DNA from: JAFGVL01 sp963662245
GTDB lineage: Bacteria > Bacteroidota > Bacteroidia > Bacteroidales > Paludibacteraceae
Length of the DNA: 64,000 nt
Assembly (NCBI GenBank): GCA_963662245.2
Contig: CAXXVQ010000009.1
Span: 742,821-806,820, forward strand
Direction: 5' to 3'
Every line of letters begins with the position of its first letter. Positions within the stretch are counted from its first letter, which is position 1. The notes under the pieces were generated by a model. It saw only the letters and a program-made list of their open reading frames with translations. It did no database searches and was not told the DNA's origin. Of this stretch, positions 30,463 through 39,253 are shown in pieces. Made by a program: the position numbers and the translations under genes.

Positions 30463-32883
30463 ATGAATTTGAAAATTGAACAATTATTATCTGATGATAT
30501 GCAGGGAGAACAAGGGGATTTTATTCCGTTAATCTCTGATGGAGATAGCAAATTTGAATTTGATGAGAAAGATGGTGAGCTATTGCCAATTCTTGCTTTG
30601 AGAAATATGGTGTTGTTTTCCAATGTTGTAATGCCTGTTTCGGTAGCAAGAAGTAAGTCATTAAGATTAATCCGCGAGGTGTATGCTAAGAATGGTTACT
30701 TAGGTGTAAGTGCACAACGCGATATGAAAGTTGATGACCCAAAGCAGTCTGATTTAAATGCAGTAGGTGTTATAGCACAAATTGTGCGTATTCTTGAGAT
30801 GCCGGATGGAAGTACAACTGTAATTCTTGAAGGGAAAAGCAGAATGATGTTGCAGGAAGTGATAACTGAAGAGCCTTATTTGCAAGCAAGAGTGACTGTT
30901 CTTGAGGAAAAAATGCCAACAAAGGATGATAGGGTTTTTTCTGCGCTGATAGAAGCAATTAAGGATCTTGCTGTTAAGATTATTAAAAATTCAGGAACCA
31001 TTCCTCAAGAGATATCTTTTGCTATAAAAAATATTGAGTCTCCAGGTAGTTTGATAAATTACATCTGTACCAATTTTGGGTTAAAAGTAGCTGAAAAGCA
31101 ACATTTGCTGGAAATTGAAGATTTGCAAGAAAGAGGATATCAGTTACTTGAACTTTTAAATAAGGAATCTCAACTGTTGGAAATTAAGGTGTCTATTCAG
31201 GCTAAGGCTAGAGAAGATATTGAACAACAACAACGCGAATATTTTCTTCAGCAACAGATGAAAACAATTCAAGATGAGTTGGGTGGAGATTCTCGTCAAC
31301 AGGAAGTAAAAGAACTTAAAGAGCGTGCAAAAAAGAAGAAGTGGTCAGATAAAGTTCAAAAGGTTTTTGAAAAAGAGATTGCCAAGCTTGAAAGAATGCA
31401 TCCTCATTCACCTGATTTTGGTGTTCAAAATAACTATGTAGATACAATGCTAAATATTCCTTGGGGGGAGTATAGTAAGGATAATTTTAATTTAAAGCGA
31501 GCTCAACGAATTTTAGATAAAGATCATTTTGGTCTGGATAAAGTGAAAGAGCGTATTGTTGAGCACTTGGCTGTTTTGAAGTTAAAAGGAGATTTGAAAT
31601 CACCAATTATTTGTTTGTACGGACCTCCGGGGGTTGGTAAAACATCTTTAGGTAGATCAATTGCAGAATCACTTGAGCGCAAATATATTCGAATGTCTTT
31701 GGGAGGATTACATGATGAGGCTGAGATTCGTGGACACAGAAGAACTTATATTGGAGCCATGCCTGGTAGAATTATTCAGAATATAATAAAAGCTGGTACT
31801 TCAAATCCAGTATTTATTCTTGATGAAATAGATAAAGTTAGCTCAGATTATAAAGGAGACCCTTCTTCAGCCTTACTTGAAGTGCTTGATCCTGAGCAAA
31901 ATTCAACTTTTCATGATAACTTCCTTGATATTGACTTTGATCTGTCTAAGGTAATGTTTATTGCAACTGCAAATAATGTTAATGCGATATCTAAACCGCT
32001 TCTTGATCGTATGGAAATGATTGATGTTAGTGGTTATATAGTTGAGGAAAAAATAGAAATTGCTAATCGTCATTTGGTTCCTAAACAGATGGAATTACAT
32101 GGGGTGGAAAAGGGTAAAGTTGAAATACCAAAACCAGTAATCCGTCAGATAATTGAGTCATACACTAGGGAGTCTGGTGTGCGTGAACTTGATAGGAAAA
32201 TTGCAAAATTAATGCGTAAGGTAGCTAAGAAGATTGCTCTTGAGGAAGAGTATGATTCTGTTATTACTGAAGAAGTCTTGAAAGAATATCTTGGTTCAGT
32301 TGAATATACAAAAGATATGTATCAAGGTAATGAATATTATGGTGTAGTAACTGGTTTGGCTTGGACTGCTATTGGCGGAGATATTTTGTATATTGAATCA
32401 AGCTTAAGTAAAGGAAAAGGTTCTAAATTAACTCTTACCGGAAATCTTGGAGATGTAATGAAAGAATCTGCGATGTTGGCTTTAGAGTACATCAAGTCGC
32501 ATTCATTAGAGTTGGGTGTTGATGAGTCAATATTTGAAGACTGGAATGTGCATATCCATGTACCAGAAGGTGCAATTCCTAAAGATGGACCTTCTGCCGG
32601 GATAACAATGGTGACTTCATTAGCATCTGTTTTTACAAAAAGAAAAGTTAAGAGGAATCTAGCAATGACTGGTGAAATCACACTTCGTGGTAAGGTGTTG
32701 CCTGTTGGTGGAATTCGCGAGAAAATTCTTGCAGCAAAAAGAGCTGGTATTAAAGAACTTATTCTTTGCGAAGAAAATAGAAAAGATATTGAAGATATTA
32801 AGCCTATTTATATTAAAGGTTTAAAATTCAATTATGTTAGTGATATTAAAGAGGTGCTGGATGTAGCTCTATTAAAGAAATAA
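30463..32883 (+). CDS. lon: ATP-dependent Lon protease
   Basis: AAA+ serine protease that degrades misfolded and regulatory proteins. N-terminal LON substrate-binding domain (LPILALRNMVLFSNVVMPVSV in part, about 26-46), AAA+ domain with Walker A GPPGVGKTS and Walker B PVFILDEIDK, and protease domain with catalytic Ser in PKDGPSAGITM and Lys in PVGGIREKILAAKRAG. The start is set at ATG 30463 (MNLKIEQLL), preceded by AAAGGAAAAAAT; a frame open to 30403 would add 20 residues not typical of the family. 806 residues. Confidence 0.96.
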   Translation: MNLKIEQLLSDDMQGEQGDFIPLISDGDSKFEFDEKDGELLPILALRNMVLFSNVVMPVSVARSKSLRLIREVYAKNGYLGVSAQRDMKVDDPKQSDLNAVGVIAQIVRILEMPDGSTTVILEGKSRMMLQEVITEEPYLQARVTVLEEKMPTKDDRVFSALIEAIKDLAVKIIKNSGTIPQEISFAIKNIESPGSLINYICTNFGLKVAEKQHLLEIEDLQERGYQLLELLNKESQLLEIKVSIQAKAREDIEQQQREYFLQQQMKTIQDELGGDSRQQEVKELKERAKKKKWSDKVQKVFEKEIAKLERMHPHSPDFGVQNNYVDTMLNIPWGEYSKDNFNLKRAQRILDKDHFGLDKVKERIVEHLAVLKLKGDLKSPIICLYGPPGVGKTSLGRSIAESLERKYIRMSLGGLHDEAEIRGHRRTYIGAMPGRIIQNIIKAGTSNPVFILDEIDKVSSDYKGDPSSALLEVLDPEQNSTFHDNFLDIDFDLSKVMFIATANNVNAISKPLLDRMEMIDVSGYIVEEKIEIANRHLVPKQMELHGVEKGKVEIPKPVIRQIIESYTRESGVRELDRKIAKLMRKVAKKIALEEEYDSVITEEVLKEYLGSVEYTKDMYQGNEYYGVVTGLAWTAIGGDILYIESSLSKGKGSKLTLTGNLGDVMKESAMLALEYIKSHSLELGVDESIFEDWNVHIHVPEGAIPKDGPSAGITMVTSLASVFTKRKVKRNLAMTGEITLRGKVLPVGGIREKILAAKRAGIKELILCEENRKDIEDIKPIYIKGLKFNYVSDIKEVLDVALLKK

Positions 32884-32898
32884 TATTCTCTTGAAAAA

Positions 32899-32929
32899 TA
32901 AAAAAGCCTTCATTTGGAGGCTTTTTTTA
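32899..32929 (+). terminator. Terminator after lon
   Basis: AAAAAGCCTTC / GAGGCTTTTTTT with a short loop; overlaps the end of the convergent metallohydrolase gene and works for both. Confidence 0.88.
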
Positions 32930-33733
32930 TTCGTATATATATAGTTCAGATGGAATAGTTCTGTTTAAGGTTATTAGTTGTACTTCCTCACCAACTTTGA
33001 TGCCTTGAAAAGCAAGTTGATTATTTACTTCTGCATGTGCAATTTCAGGTGTGTTGTTGTCTTTGCTTAAGTGACATAGGTAGATGTAGTCTAGTCCATT
33101 ATGATAATTTTTAGCAAGAAAACTTGCTGTGTGTTTGTTATTCATATGTCCAGTATTGCTATTTACTCTAGCTTTTAGGTGACTAGGGTATCTGCCCGTC
33201 ATTAGCATGTGCTCGTCATAATTAGCTTCGATAATTAGATAATTAGCTTTCTTTATGTGAGCAGCTGTATTTTCGCAAATGAAGCCTAAGTCAGTTGCAA
33301 TGGTTAAGCGTTTGTTGTTATAATGGATGGTGTATCCTACGCTATCAGTGGAGTCGTGAGAAACAGAAAACGCTTCTATTGTGAAATCCTTGATTTGTAT
33401 AGTTTCACCTTTTTCTATATGTTTTTTACTGGCATATAGTTTTTCAGTAACTCCATAGCTTTTCTGAATGCCTTCATGAACTTTTTCAGTGCTGTAGATG
33501 GGTAAGAAGTGTTTTTCACCTAATGCCCCAACCGCTTTAATATGATCAATATGATCATGAGTGATAAATACAGCCTGAATGTGTTCGAAGGGAATGCCAA
33601 CTTCCTTAAGTCTTTTCTTAATTGTTCTCGCACCAATGCCAGCATCAACTAAAATCCCAAAAGTACCTGTACCAATAAAATAACAGTTGCCGCTACTTCC
33701 ACTCGCCAAACTTACAAAACGCAATCTGTCCAT
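32927..33733 (-). CDS. MBL-fold metallohydrolase (YycJ/WalJ-like)
   Basis: Metallo-beta-lactamase-fold hydrolase. Start LASGSSGNCYFIG (about 8-20), metal motif THDHIDH (about 58-64), a later His in AFSVSHDSTDSVGY (about 124-137) and an Asp in ATDLGFI complete the two-metal site. Closest to the YycJ/WalJ group, exonuclease-like proteins sometimes linked to cell-wall/DNA coordination; the actual substrate is not known from sequence. 268 residues. It starts 6 bp after gldB, so it is the last gene of the porT-gldB transcript. Confidence 0.88.
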   Translation of the reverse strand: MDRLRFVSLASGSSGNCYFIGTGTFGILVDAGIGARTIKKRLKEVGIPFEHIQAVFITHDHIDHIKAVGALGEKHFLPIYSTEKVHEGIQKSYGVTEKLYASKKHIEKGETIQIKDFTIEAFSVSHDSTDSVGYTIHYNNKRLTIATDLGFICENTAAHIKKANYLIIEANYDEHMLMTGRYPSHLKARVNSNTGHMNNKHTASFLAKNYHNGLDYIYLCHLSKDNNTPEIAHAEVNNQLAFQGIKVGEEVQLITLNRTIPSELYIYE

Positions 33734-33739
33734 TTATCC

Positions 33740-34738
33740 TTAAGGTTTGTATCTTGAATCTTCTAGTATTTTTTGATAGTTTGTGTCAGCCATTAGATCT
33801 TTTAAACTAACAGAAGTATTGTTCTCCATGTAGTTTTTTACAATTTGTAGTCCTAACCAAATAGCTGCCTGTCCCGGAGAATCTTGTGTAAAGTATGTTG
33901 TGAAAGGAGCTGGGTTTACATATTTTGAGATTACAAGCTGAGATGTAGTGAATAGTTGTTTGTTTTCAACTAAATAATTCCACATATTTTGTTCGTTTGT
34001 AACGCACCAGTCGTACTGTGCTTTTGAGTAGCCAATAATGTCCTGTTCTGGTCTTTCTGGCATACATACAGACTGTAGATATAGTATTTTCCCTTTTGAA
34101 ATTATGATATCTAAAAGTTTACCACCATTTTCCACTTTAAAGCTTGTCATTAAGTAGCCTAAAATAATATCTGGAGCAACTTTGTTCGGATTCATGTTGT
34201 AAAGTTGGTAGTCAAAAACAATCCCTTTATATAAAGCGCAGTCGGCACCAAGATAGTTGTCAAGGCTAATTGATAAGATATCTCCTGAAATAACAATGTT
34301 TTGATTAAAACCAGAAATGTGTGTTGCTATTCTAGGGATATTCTTTTCGGGGAAATAATGTTTTATGTATTTGAATGCGTTATTAACTTCAGTTTGAATA
34401 GGAGTGATGTCTGAAAAAACATGCTCTGTTTCATCGTAAACTTCTCTCACTAAGCTATCCGAAATAAATGCTGCGACTTGTTCTTTGTAATTGTCCATGT
34501 TTGGGTTTCCTAACATTATGACACTATTTGTGTAAATAGAGAAGAACTCGCCATATTTCTGTTTAAGGTTTAAGATACCATTATCAAGATTAGATGTGTC
34601 CATTGACATAAAGTCTTGGTCAAATCGTTCGATTTTAATATTTAGATCAACATCTGAAGTGTCTATTTTAAAACGATTTTTATTACACGAAATGAAAAGG
34701 ATGCTAAAACTTAGTATAGCAAATATTCTAAATTTCAT
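33740..34738 (-). CDS. gldB: Gliding motility lipoprotein GldB
   Basis: Lipoprotein required for gliding in Flavobacterium-type cells and kept in many Bacteroidota with type IX secretion. The signal peptide ends in the lipobox LFISC (Cys about residue 18), then the domain IKIERFDQDFMSMD (about 35-48), HISGFNQNIVISGDILSISLDNYLG in pieces (about 142-165) with the conserved NYLG, and a C-terminal PGQAAIWLGLQIVKNYMEN (about 288-306). 332 residues. It lies between porT and the MBL hydrolase, with 12 and 6 bp gaps. Confidence 0.9.
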   Translation of the reverse strand: MKFRIFAILSFSILFISCNKNRFKIDTSDVDLNIKIERFDQDFMSMDTSNLDNGILNLKQKYGEFFSIYTNSVIMLGNPNMDNYKEQVAAFISDSLVREVYDETEHVFSDITPIQTEVNNAFKYIKHYFPEKNIPRIATHISGFNQNIVISGDILSISLDNYLGADCALYKGIVFDYQLYNMNPNKVAPDIILGYLMTSFKVENGGKLLDIIISKGKILYLQSVCMPERPEQDIIGYSKAQYDWCVTNEQNMWNYLVENKQLFTTSQLVISKYVNPAPFTTYFTQDSPGQAAIWLGLQIVKNYMENNTSVSLKDLMADTNYQKILEDSRYKP

Positions 34739-34750
34739 AATAGAGAGTTT

Positions 34751-35464
34751 TTATTCAAAGTTAAATGTAAGGACAAAAAGTCTTGAAGTAAGTCTGGCAA
34801 TTGCATCAGTGTATTTTAATTCTTCTTCATCAGCAATCATAGGCCGGTCTCTTTCAAGCAAATCGTTAAATCCGATGCACATTTTTAATTCCGGGGCTAA
34901 TTTAAAGTAAGGTAAATAGAAGTCACAACCAACACCAAATTCAGCATATAGGTCAAATTGTTTTAATAAGATTGTTAAATCTTTTTTGCGAGAAAGGTCT
35001 ATTGAGGTGGATCCTCCTGCAATTAAATATGGTCTGTAGTTGTTTACACGATGAGCTCTGTATTTTACATAAAAAGGCAGAGTAACAATGGCTGATATTA
35101 TCGTGGTTTGGAACTCATCAACCTTTTGGTCATTTTTAATTCCGGAGAATTTTATTGGCCTATCACCGAAGTTTAGTGTTGGAACAAAACGAAGATTAAA
35201 GTCTTTGTTTAATCGTAAGTCACTAATTATACCTACAGTGAATCCTGCAGCTGGAGAAACAATATCTCCATACCAAACAACGCCATTTTCGTCTTTTACT
35301 CCCGATGGTTCAACTTGAAACTCTTGGGTGTGAAGTCCAAGTGTAAAACCAAAGTGAATTAGCTTATAATCTACAGTTTGTAGGTTCTGGACTTTTTTCT
35401 CTTGAGAAAAAAGAGAAATGAACGGCAGAAAGAGTAGGGCGAATATTAGAGTGTTTTTATTCAA
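34751..35464 (-). CDS. porT: PorT-family outer-membrane beta-barrel protein
   Basis: Outer-membrane protein of the type IX secretion system (PorT/SprT). A signal peptide (1-20, ending SLFS) is followed by HFGFTLGLHTQEF (about 37-49), GFTVGIISDLRLNKDFNLRF (about 74-93), FYVKYRAHRVNNYRPYLIAGG in part, and a C-terminal strand ending in Phe (VLTFNFE). 237 residues. It is the first gene of the porT-gldB-MBL operon; a -7 box TACCTTTG lies on the minus strand at 35521-35514. Confidence 0.88.
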   Translation of the reverse strand: MNKNTLIFALLFLPFISLFSQEKKVQNLQTVDYKLIHFGFTLGLHTQEFQVEPSGVKDENGVVWYGDIVSPAAGFTVGIISDLRLNKDFNLRFVPTLNFGDRPIKFSGIKNDQKVDEFQTTIISAIVTLPFYVKYRAHRVNNYRPYLIAGGSTSIDLSRKKDLTILLKQFDLYAEFGVGCDFYLPYFKLAPELKMCIGFNDLLERDRPMIADEEELKYTDAIARLTSRLFVLTFNFE

Positions 35465-35622
35465 TGTTAATTAATTATTCATTCAAGAATCGTTCTTCTG
35501 AACTCGTAACCGACAAAGGTATTTGTATTTTTTATTTATGCCAGTTTAAGATTTAAAAAAAATATTAAATAACTTATGCTTTTGTAATATTCTATTTTTT
35601 TCGAAAAAAAACAAAAAAAGGC

Positions 35623-35653
35623 TTTTGTGGAAAAAACAAATAAGGTATTTTTG
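35623..35653 (+). promoter_or_regulatory. Promoter of the ferredoxin gene
   Basis: -33 TTTTG (35623-35627), 18 bp spacer, -7 TATTTTTG (35646-35653). Strong match. Confidence 0.8.
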
Positions 35654-35689
35654 TGATGATTACAATTATTAATTTAAAATTTTACTACA

Positions 35690-35857
35690 ATGGCTTATGT
35701 AATTAACGAAGATTGCATCGCATGTGGATCTTGTATTAGCGAGTGTCCAGTTGAGGCTATCTCTGAAGGTGATATCTATGTAATTGATGCAGATGTATGT
35801 ACTGACTGTGGAAGTTGTGCAGATGTTTGTCCTTCTGAAGCTATCAAACCTGCATAA
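35690..35857 (+). CDS. 2[4Fe-4S] ferredoxin
   Basis: Small electron carrier, 55 residues, too short for many gene finders. Two clusters' worth of ligands are visible: CIACGSCISECP (Cys 9, 12, 15, 19) and CTDCGSCADVCP (Cys 37, 40, 43, 47), in the classic clostridial-type CxxCxxCxxxCP arrangement. The protein is acidic, starts MAYVINED and ends IKPA. Monocistronic, with its own strong promoter and terminator. Likely serves pyruvate:ferredoxin-type oxidoreductases or Rnf-like enzymes, which are not in this window. It points to an anaerobic or fermentative lifestyle. Confidence 0.96.
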   Translation: MAYVINEDCIACGSCISECPVEAISEGDIYVIDADVCTDCGSCADVCPSEAIKPA

Positions 35858-35875
35858 TTTGCAATCTGAAAGAAA

Positions 35876-35909
35876 CAAAGAGTCAGCTAATAGCTGGCTC
35901 TTTTTTTAT
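35876..35909. terminator. Terminator after ferredoxin (bidirectional)
   Basis: GAGTCAGCTA / TAGCTGGCTC (about 35880-35900) with a 2-4 nt loop, then seven T; overlaps the stop of the convergent thioesterase gene. Confidence 0.88.
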
Positions 35910-36277
35910 TCAGTATAGTTGTCAATTTTAGTTGGTTTTCCGTATTCGTCAACTCTAACCATAACTACACTTGTAGTGCAAATGGTGTCTTCTTCTCCGG
36001 AAACAACATCAAGTCGCCTCGCTTCAACTTTTATTGTTATTGAGGTTTTTCCTACTTTTTCTACTTTCCCATAAATCTTAATTAGATTATTGATTTTTGC
36101 CGGTCGGTGAAAAATACATTCAGAAAACTTAACTGTAAGTACATTAGGGCAATGTATTTTTTGTGTTGCCATTTCTGAAGCAGCAAGATCTAACCATGCA
36201 AGAGTCTTTCCTCCAAATAAGTTTCCTTTTACTCCTAAATCACTAGTTACTACGGTATGTGTTGAAATTAGTTCCAT
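35906..36277 (-). CDS. Hotdog-fold acyl-CoA thioesterase
   Basis: YciA-type acyl-CoA thioesterase that hydrolyses acyl-CoA to free acid and CoA. The 123-residue hotdog domain shows GNLFGGKTLAWLDLAASEMA (about 18-37) with the family's active-site Gly-Gly and Asp, then SECIFHRPAK and the strand SITIKVEARR. Substrate chain length cannot be told. It is the last of four tightly spaced minus-strand genes (glucosaminidase, DUF721, HEAT-like, thioesterase), 9 bp after its neighbour. Confidence 0.88.
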   Translation of the reverse strand: MELISTHTVVTSDLGVKGNLFGGKTLAWLDLAASEMATQKIHCPNVLTVKFSECIFHRPAKINNLIKIYGKVEKVGKTSITIKVEARRLDVVSGEEDTICTTSVVMVRVDEYGKPTKIDNYTE

Positions 36278-36286
36278 AAGATAGTT

Positions 36287-36805
36287 TTATTTAGATTTAT
36301 AAAGTTCTTTTAAAAGTTTCTTTCGTGCTGCTACAAATCCTTTGGAATAATTATTCGCATCAATATTCTCAAGGGTTATAATTAACTCTTGTTTGAATTC
36401 AGGAATAGTTTTGCAGATATTTCCAAGAATTCTCATACAATAAACTTGAATAGCAATAGGTTTTTGTGGTGAAATCATCCAATCAAAGCAAAGATTAATG
36501 AATTCAACATCATAATTTTGAAAATCTGATTTCGATAATATTTGTAAAAAGGATCTGCTTACTCCGTCAAAAGGACAAGTAGGTATGTGCTTCGTAATGA
36601 AAGAAAGTTTATCGTTTAATAAATATGGTGATTTGTCAAAAATATGGGATAAAATCCAAGCAGATCTCCAAGCTATTCTTTTATTATTCGAAATGGATAA
36701 ATTGTAGAGTGTGTCTAGTTGTTCGTTGTTTTGGCAAATTGAATCTATGAGGAATTCTCTCATTTGTTGAGATATGTCGTTGTATAAAATCTCCTCAATA
36801 TTCAT
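36287..36805 (-). CDS. HEAT-like helical repeat protein, function unknown
   Basis: 172 residues, predicted all-helical. Repeats of the HEAT/armadillo type can be seen around NKRIAWRSAWILSHIFDKSP (about 41-60), FDGVSRSFLQILSKSD (about 77-93) and IAIQVYCMRILGNICKTIPE (about 117-136), each a pair of amphipathic helices with a conserved Arg. There is no catalytic motif; such proteins usually bind other proteins. It lies one base after the DUF721 gene, so the two are coupled. Confidence 0.65.
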   Translation of the reverse strand: MNIEEILYNDISQQMREFLIDSICQNNEQLDTLYNLSISNNKRIAWRSAWILSHIFDKSPYLLNDKLSFITKHIPTCPFDGVSRSFLQILSKSDFQNYDVEFINLCFDWMISPQKPIAIQVYCMRILGNICKTIPEFKQELIITLENIDANNYSKGFVAARKKLLKELYKSK

Positions 36806-36806
36806 T

Positions 36807-37097
36807 TTAGTTAAACTTAATATCTGAAATGACTTCTGCTCCCACTTTCTTGTTTAAAGCATCTAATAATTGTGTGCGTGACATCATTAGTTCATTCCTT
36901 AGTACTGATGATGAAAGTTTTACATAGAGAACCTTGTTCTTAATGTATTTATTCTCTGTATATTTAGCAATTGCCGGTCCTAGTACATCTTGCCAAGAAT
37001 CAAGTAGTCTTGTTTCATGAAGCTTTTTGTCTAGTCGTTGAAGTTTAAGCACTTCAGCTATTGCGTCTCCAATTGATATGGTTTGTTTTCTTCTCAT
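36807..37097 (-). CDS. DUF721/DciA-like protein
   Basis: 96-residue DUF721 protein. Family features: RRKQTISIGDAIAEVLK (start), a Trp in LLDSWQDVLGPAIAKYTENKY in part (about 28-45), LYVKLSSSVLRNELMMSR in part and LNKKVGAEVISDIKF at the end. Related DciA proteins load the replicative helicase DnaB in bacteria without DnaC, so a replication role is possible. Its start overlaps the stop of the glucosaminidase gene as ATGA, and it is followed after one base by the HEAT-like gene. Confidence 0.88.
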   Translation of the reverse strand: MRRKQTISIGDAIAEVLKLQRLDKKLHETRLLDSWQDVLGPAIAKYTENKYIKNKVLYVKLSSSVLRNELMMSRTQLLDALNKKVGAEVISDIKFN

Positions 37098-38107
37098 CTC
37101 AGTTTTATGGTGTCGCCTTCTTTCACTTGTTTTCCGTATACTAAATCATTTATCTTATATAATGATCTAACGCGAATTCCTGTCTTTTGTGATATCTGGT
37201 AAACTGTTTCATCTTTTTGAACAGTGTATGAGTTTGAGCTTCCTTTTTTCTTCTTTTTCTTTAAGAAAACAATGTCCCCGGATTTAAGCTCTGCTCCATA
37301 TTGAACTTCATTTGCTTTTAGAAGCTCTTTTTCAAATAAGTCAAATTCATCAGCTATACTTTTGTATGAGTCTCCAGGTAAAGCAACTACAGATTTAATC
37401 CCATTAATCTTTGTTATTTCATGAGTTCTGAATGGGCTTATTTCGGCAATGTAGCTTTCTTCTTTGTAAACTTTGTTTACTTCTTTTTCTTCTTGAGATG
37501 GAGGTGTAGGAGTTGTTTTCTTTTTAAAATGGAAAATATTCCAAAAGCTCTTCTTTTCTTTTTTCTCTTTACTAGAACCTTCTTCTTTGCTTGTTTTTTG
37601 AGAATCGTATTGACTGAGATTGTAATCCTCGATTATTGAAATTAATCTTGTAGGATATTTTGGGTCAGTAGCATATCCAGCTTTTTTAAGTCCATGAGCC
37701 CAAGATTTGTAGTCAGTATTCGAGTATTCAAATAAAAAGTCATATCTGCTTCCGTTTTGTAAGAATTTAGAGTGATCTTCATAAGAATCTAATACTGAGT
37801 TATATTTTCTAAAACACTCGCCTTTTTCATCATCATCATGGTATACTTTGTCTCCATCCCAAGCATTTCCTCGGCATTTTATTCCAAAGTGGTTGTTTGA
37901 TCTTTTAGCCAAGTCACTATTTCCTGCTCCAGATTCAAGTAATCCTTGAGCAAGGGTGATACTTGCCGGGATGTTATAGTTGTTCATTTCTCTGATAGCT
38001 ATGTCTTTATATTTTTCAATGTAATCTAAATAAGCTTGATTTTGCTTGGCAGCAAAAAGATTTAAAACGAAAAATAATGTAACAAGTAATGAAATGTATT
38101 TTTTCAT
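37094..38107 (-). CDS. Glucosaminidase-LysM peptidoglycan hydrolase
   Basis: Secreted cell-wall hydrolase. Signal peptide 1-19 (ending LFAA), then a mannosyl-glycoprotein endo-beta-N-acetylglucosaminidase-like domain (about 30-170) with the catalytic Glu in AQGLLESGAGNSDLA and HFGIKCRG; a low-complexity Lys/Ser/Glu linker (about 172-210); and two LysM peptidoglycan-binding repeats (about 235-285 and 294-337; the last reads TVQKDETVYQISQKTG). 337 residues. First gene of the four-gene operon; a -7 box TATTTTTG lies at 38135-38128 on the minus strand. Confidence 0.92.
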   Translation of the reverse strand: MKKYISLLVTLFFVLNLFAAKQNQAYLDYIEKYKDIAIREMNNYNIPASITLAQGLLESGAGNSDLAKRSNNHFGIKCRGNAWDGDKVYHDDDEKGECFRKYNSVLDSYEDHSKFLQNGSRYDFLFEYSNTDYKSWAHGLKKAGYATDPKYPTRLISIIEDYNLSQYDSQKTSKEEGSSKEKKEKKSFWNIFHFKKKTTPTPPSQEEKEVNKVYKEESYIAEISPFRTHEITKINGIKSVVALPGDSYKSIADEFDLFEKELLKANEVQYGAELKSGDIVFLKKKKKKGSSNSYTVQKDETVYQISQKTGIRVRSLYKINDLVYGKQVKEGDTIKLR

Positions 38108-38127
38108 GTTAATGCATTTGTTTAATG

Positions 38128-38174
38128 CAAAAATAGAACATCTTTAGTAAAAAGTCTATAGTTTTATATCTTTG
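38128..38174. promoter_or_regulatory. Divergent -7 boxes, glucosaminidase operon and cdd
   Basis: Minus strand: TATTTTTG (38135-38128) for the glucosaminidase operon. Plus strand: TATCTTTG (38167-38174) for cdd. No exact -33 TTTG at ideal spacing was found for either. Confidence 0.55.
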
Positions 38175-38199
38175 TTATAAATATTTTAAAGATTAGAGA

Positions 38200-38685
38200 A
38201 TGGAGGAGAAAAAGCTGATTATTAGTTATCGAATTTTACAATATGGAGAATTGTCTCAGAAATATCAGAATTTGATATATGAAGCAAAAAAACAGGTAGA
38301 AAATGCATATGCTCCATATTCAAATTTTAAGGTGGGGGCATCTGTCTTAATGAATAATGGTGCTGTTGTTGGGGGTAATAATCAAGAAAATGCAGCTTAT
38401 CCTTCAGGCTTGTGTGCGGAAAGAGTAGCTCTTTTTTCAGCTTGTTCTCAGTATCCTAAAGAATCTGTAAAGGCGATTGCTATTGCAGCATATACGAATG
38501 ATGCCTTTTTAGATTTCCCAATTACTCCTTGTGGCTCTTGTAGGCAGGTTTTGATAGAATGTGAGTCGAAGTTTAATGAGCCGATAGATATATTGTTATA
38601 TGGTTCAAAGGAGGTGTATTTGATTAAAAGTTCTTTTGATTTATTGCCATTTGCATTTAAGCCAGAGAGCTTAAATAAGTACTAA
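38200..38685 (+). CDS. cdd: Cytidine deaminase
   Basis: Zinc enzyme that deaminates cytidine and deoxycytidine for pyrimidine salvage. The zinc site is of the tetrameric type: Cys and catalytic Glu in GLCAERVALF (about 68-77) and PCGSCRQVL (about 109-117). YAPYSNFKVGASVL and NQENAAYPS, which bind substrate, are intact. 161 residues with a slightly long N-terminal extension before the YEAKKQVENAYAPYS core. Monocistronic. Confidence 0.95.
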   Translation: MEEKKLIISYRILQYGELSQKYQNLIYEAKKQVENAYAPYSNFKVGASVLMNNGAVVGGNNQENAAYPSGLCAERVALFSACSQYPKESVKAIAIAAYTNDAFLDFPITPCGSCRQVLIECESKFNEPIDILLYGSKEVYLIKSSFDLLPFAFKPESLNKY

Positions 38686-38713
38686 ATGCCTTAATATTAA
38701 TTGTCTGTGCTCG

Positions 38714-38752
38714 AATTTTAACATTAAGTGCTTATTAATGTTAAAATTTTTA
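38714..38752 (+). terminator. Probable terminator after cdd
   Basis: Long AT-only stem AATTTTAACATTA / TAATGTTAAAATT, then TTT. Weak because it has few G-C pairs. Confidence 0.55.
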
Positions 38753-38816
38753 CTTCTTGGTGAGTTGCAATATTGAAAAAAGTATATATATTGCGAAAAA
38801 ATTAATCTGATTTTAT

Positions 38817-39200
38817 ATGGATAAGGAAAAGTTTCAATTAGAATTTAACTTGAAGAATGTTTCTCTAAATCTTTTGTGGTCAACAATAAGTACTCCGAGT
38901 GGATTGGAAGAATGGTTTGCTGATAATGTTATTTCTAGAGGCAAAAAATTTGTATTTACATGGTCAGGGAATTCGCAAGAGGCAGAAATGATATCGTCAA
39001 GAACAGGTAGCTTTGTCCGTTTTAGATGGGATGATGATGCAGGAACGAAAGCTTATTTTGAGTTTAAAACAGCAATAGATGATATTACAGGTGAGGTTGC
39101 ATTAGTTATTACGGATTTTGCTGATATGGATGATGTTGATGATGCAAAAATCTTGTGGGGTAAACAGGTGAAAGATTTATTTAGAATTCTTGGATTGTAA
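38817..39200 (+). CDS. START-like domain protein
   Basis: 127-residue protein of the START-like/AHSA1-type fold found throughout Bacteroidota. EFNLKNVSLNLLWSTISTP (about 9-27) and GLEEWFADNV (about 29-38) match the family's start, and WGKQVKDLFRILGL is the usual C-terminal helix that closes the cavity. It may bind a hydrophobic ligand, but none is known. It has its own terminator and lies alone between cdd and the LptF/G-family gene. Confidence 0.8.
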   Translation: MDKEKFQLEFNLKNVSLNLLWSTISTPSGLEEWFADNVISRGKKFVFTWSGNSQEAEMISSRTGSFVRFRWDDDAGTKAYFEFKTAIDDITGEVALVITDFADMDDVDDAKILWGKQVKDLFRILGL

Positions 39201-39220
39201 TCTTTAGTTAAAAATCATAT

Positions 39221-39253
39221 AAAGCCGCCTTAAATATTAAGGTGGCTTTTTTA
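39221..39253 (+). terminator. Terminator after the START-like gene
   Basis: AAAGCCGCCTTAA / TTAAGGTGGCTTT with a short loop and T-run. Confidence 0.9.

Noticed and set aside
38686..38816. Possible riboswitch before the START-like gene
   Set aside because: Only an AT-only stem is present, which is better read as the cdd terminator.
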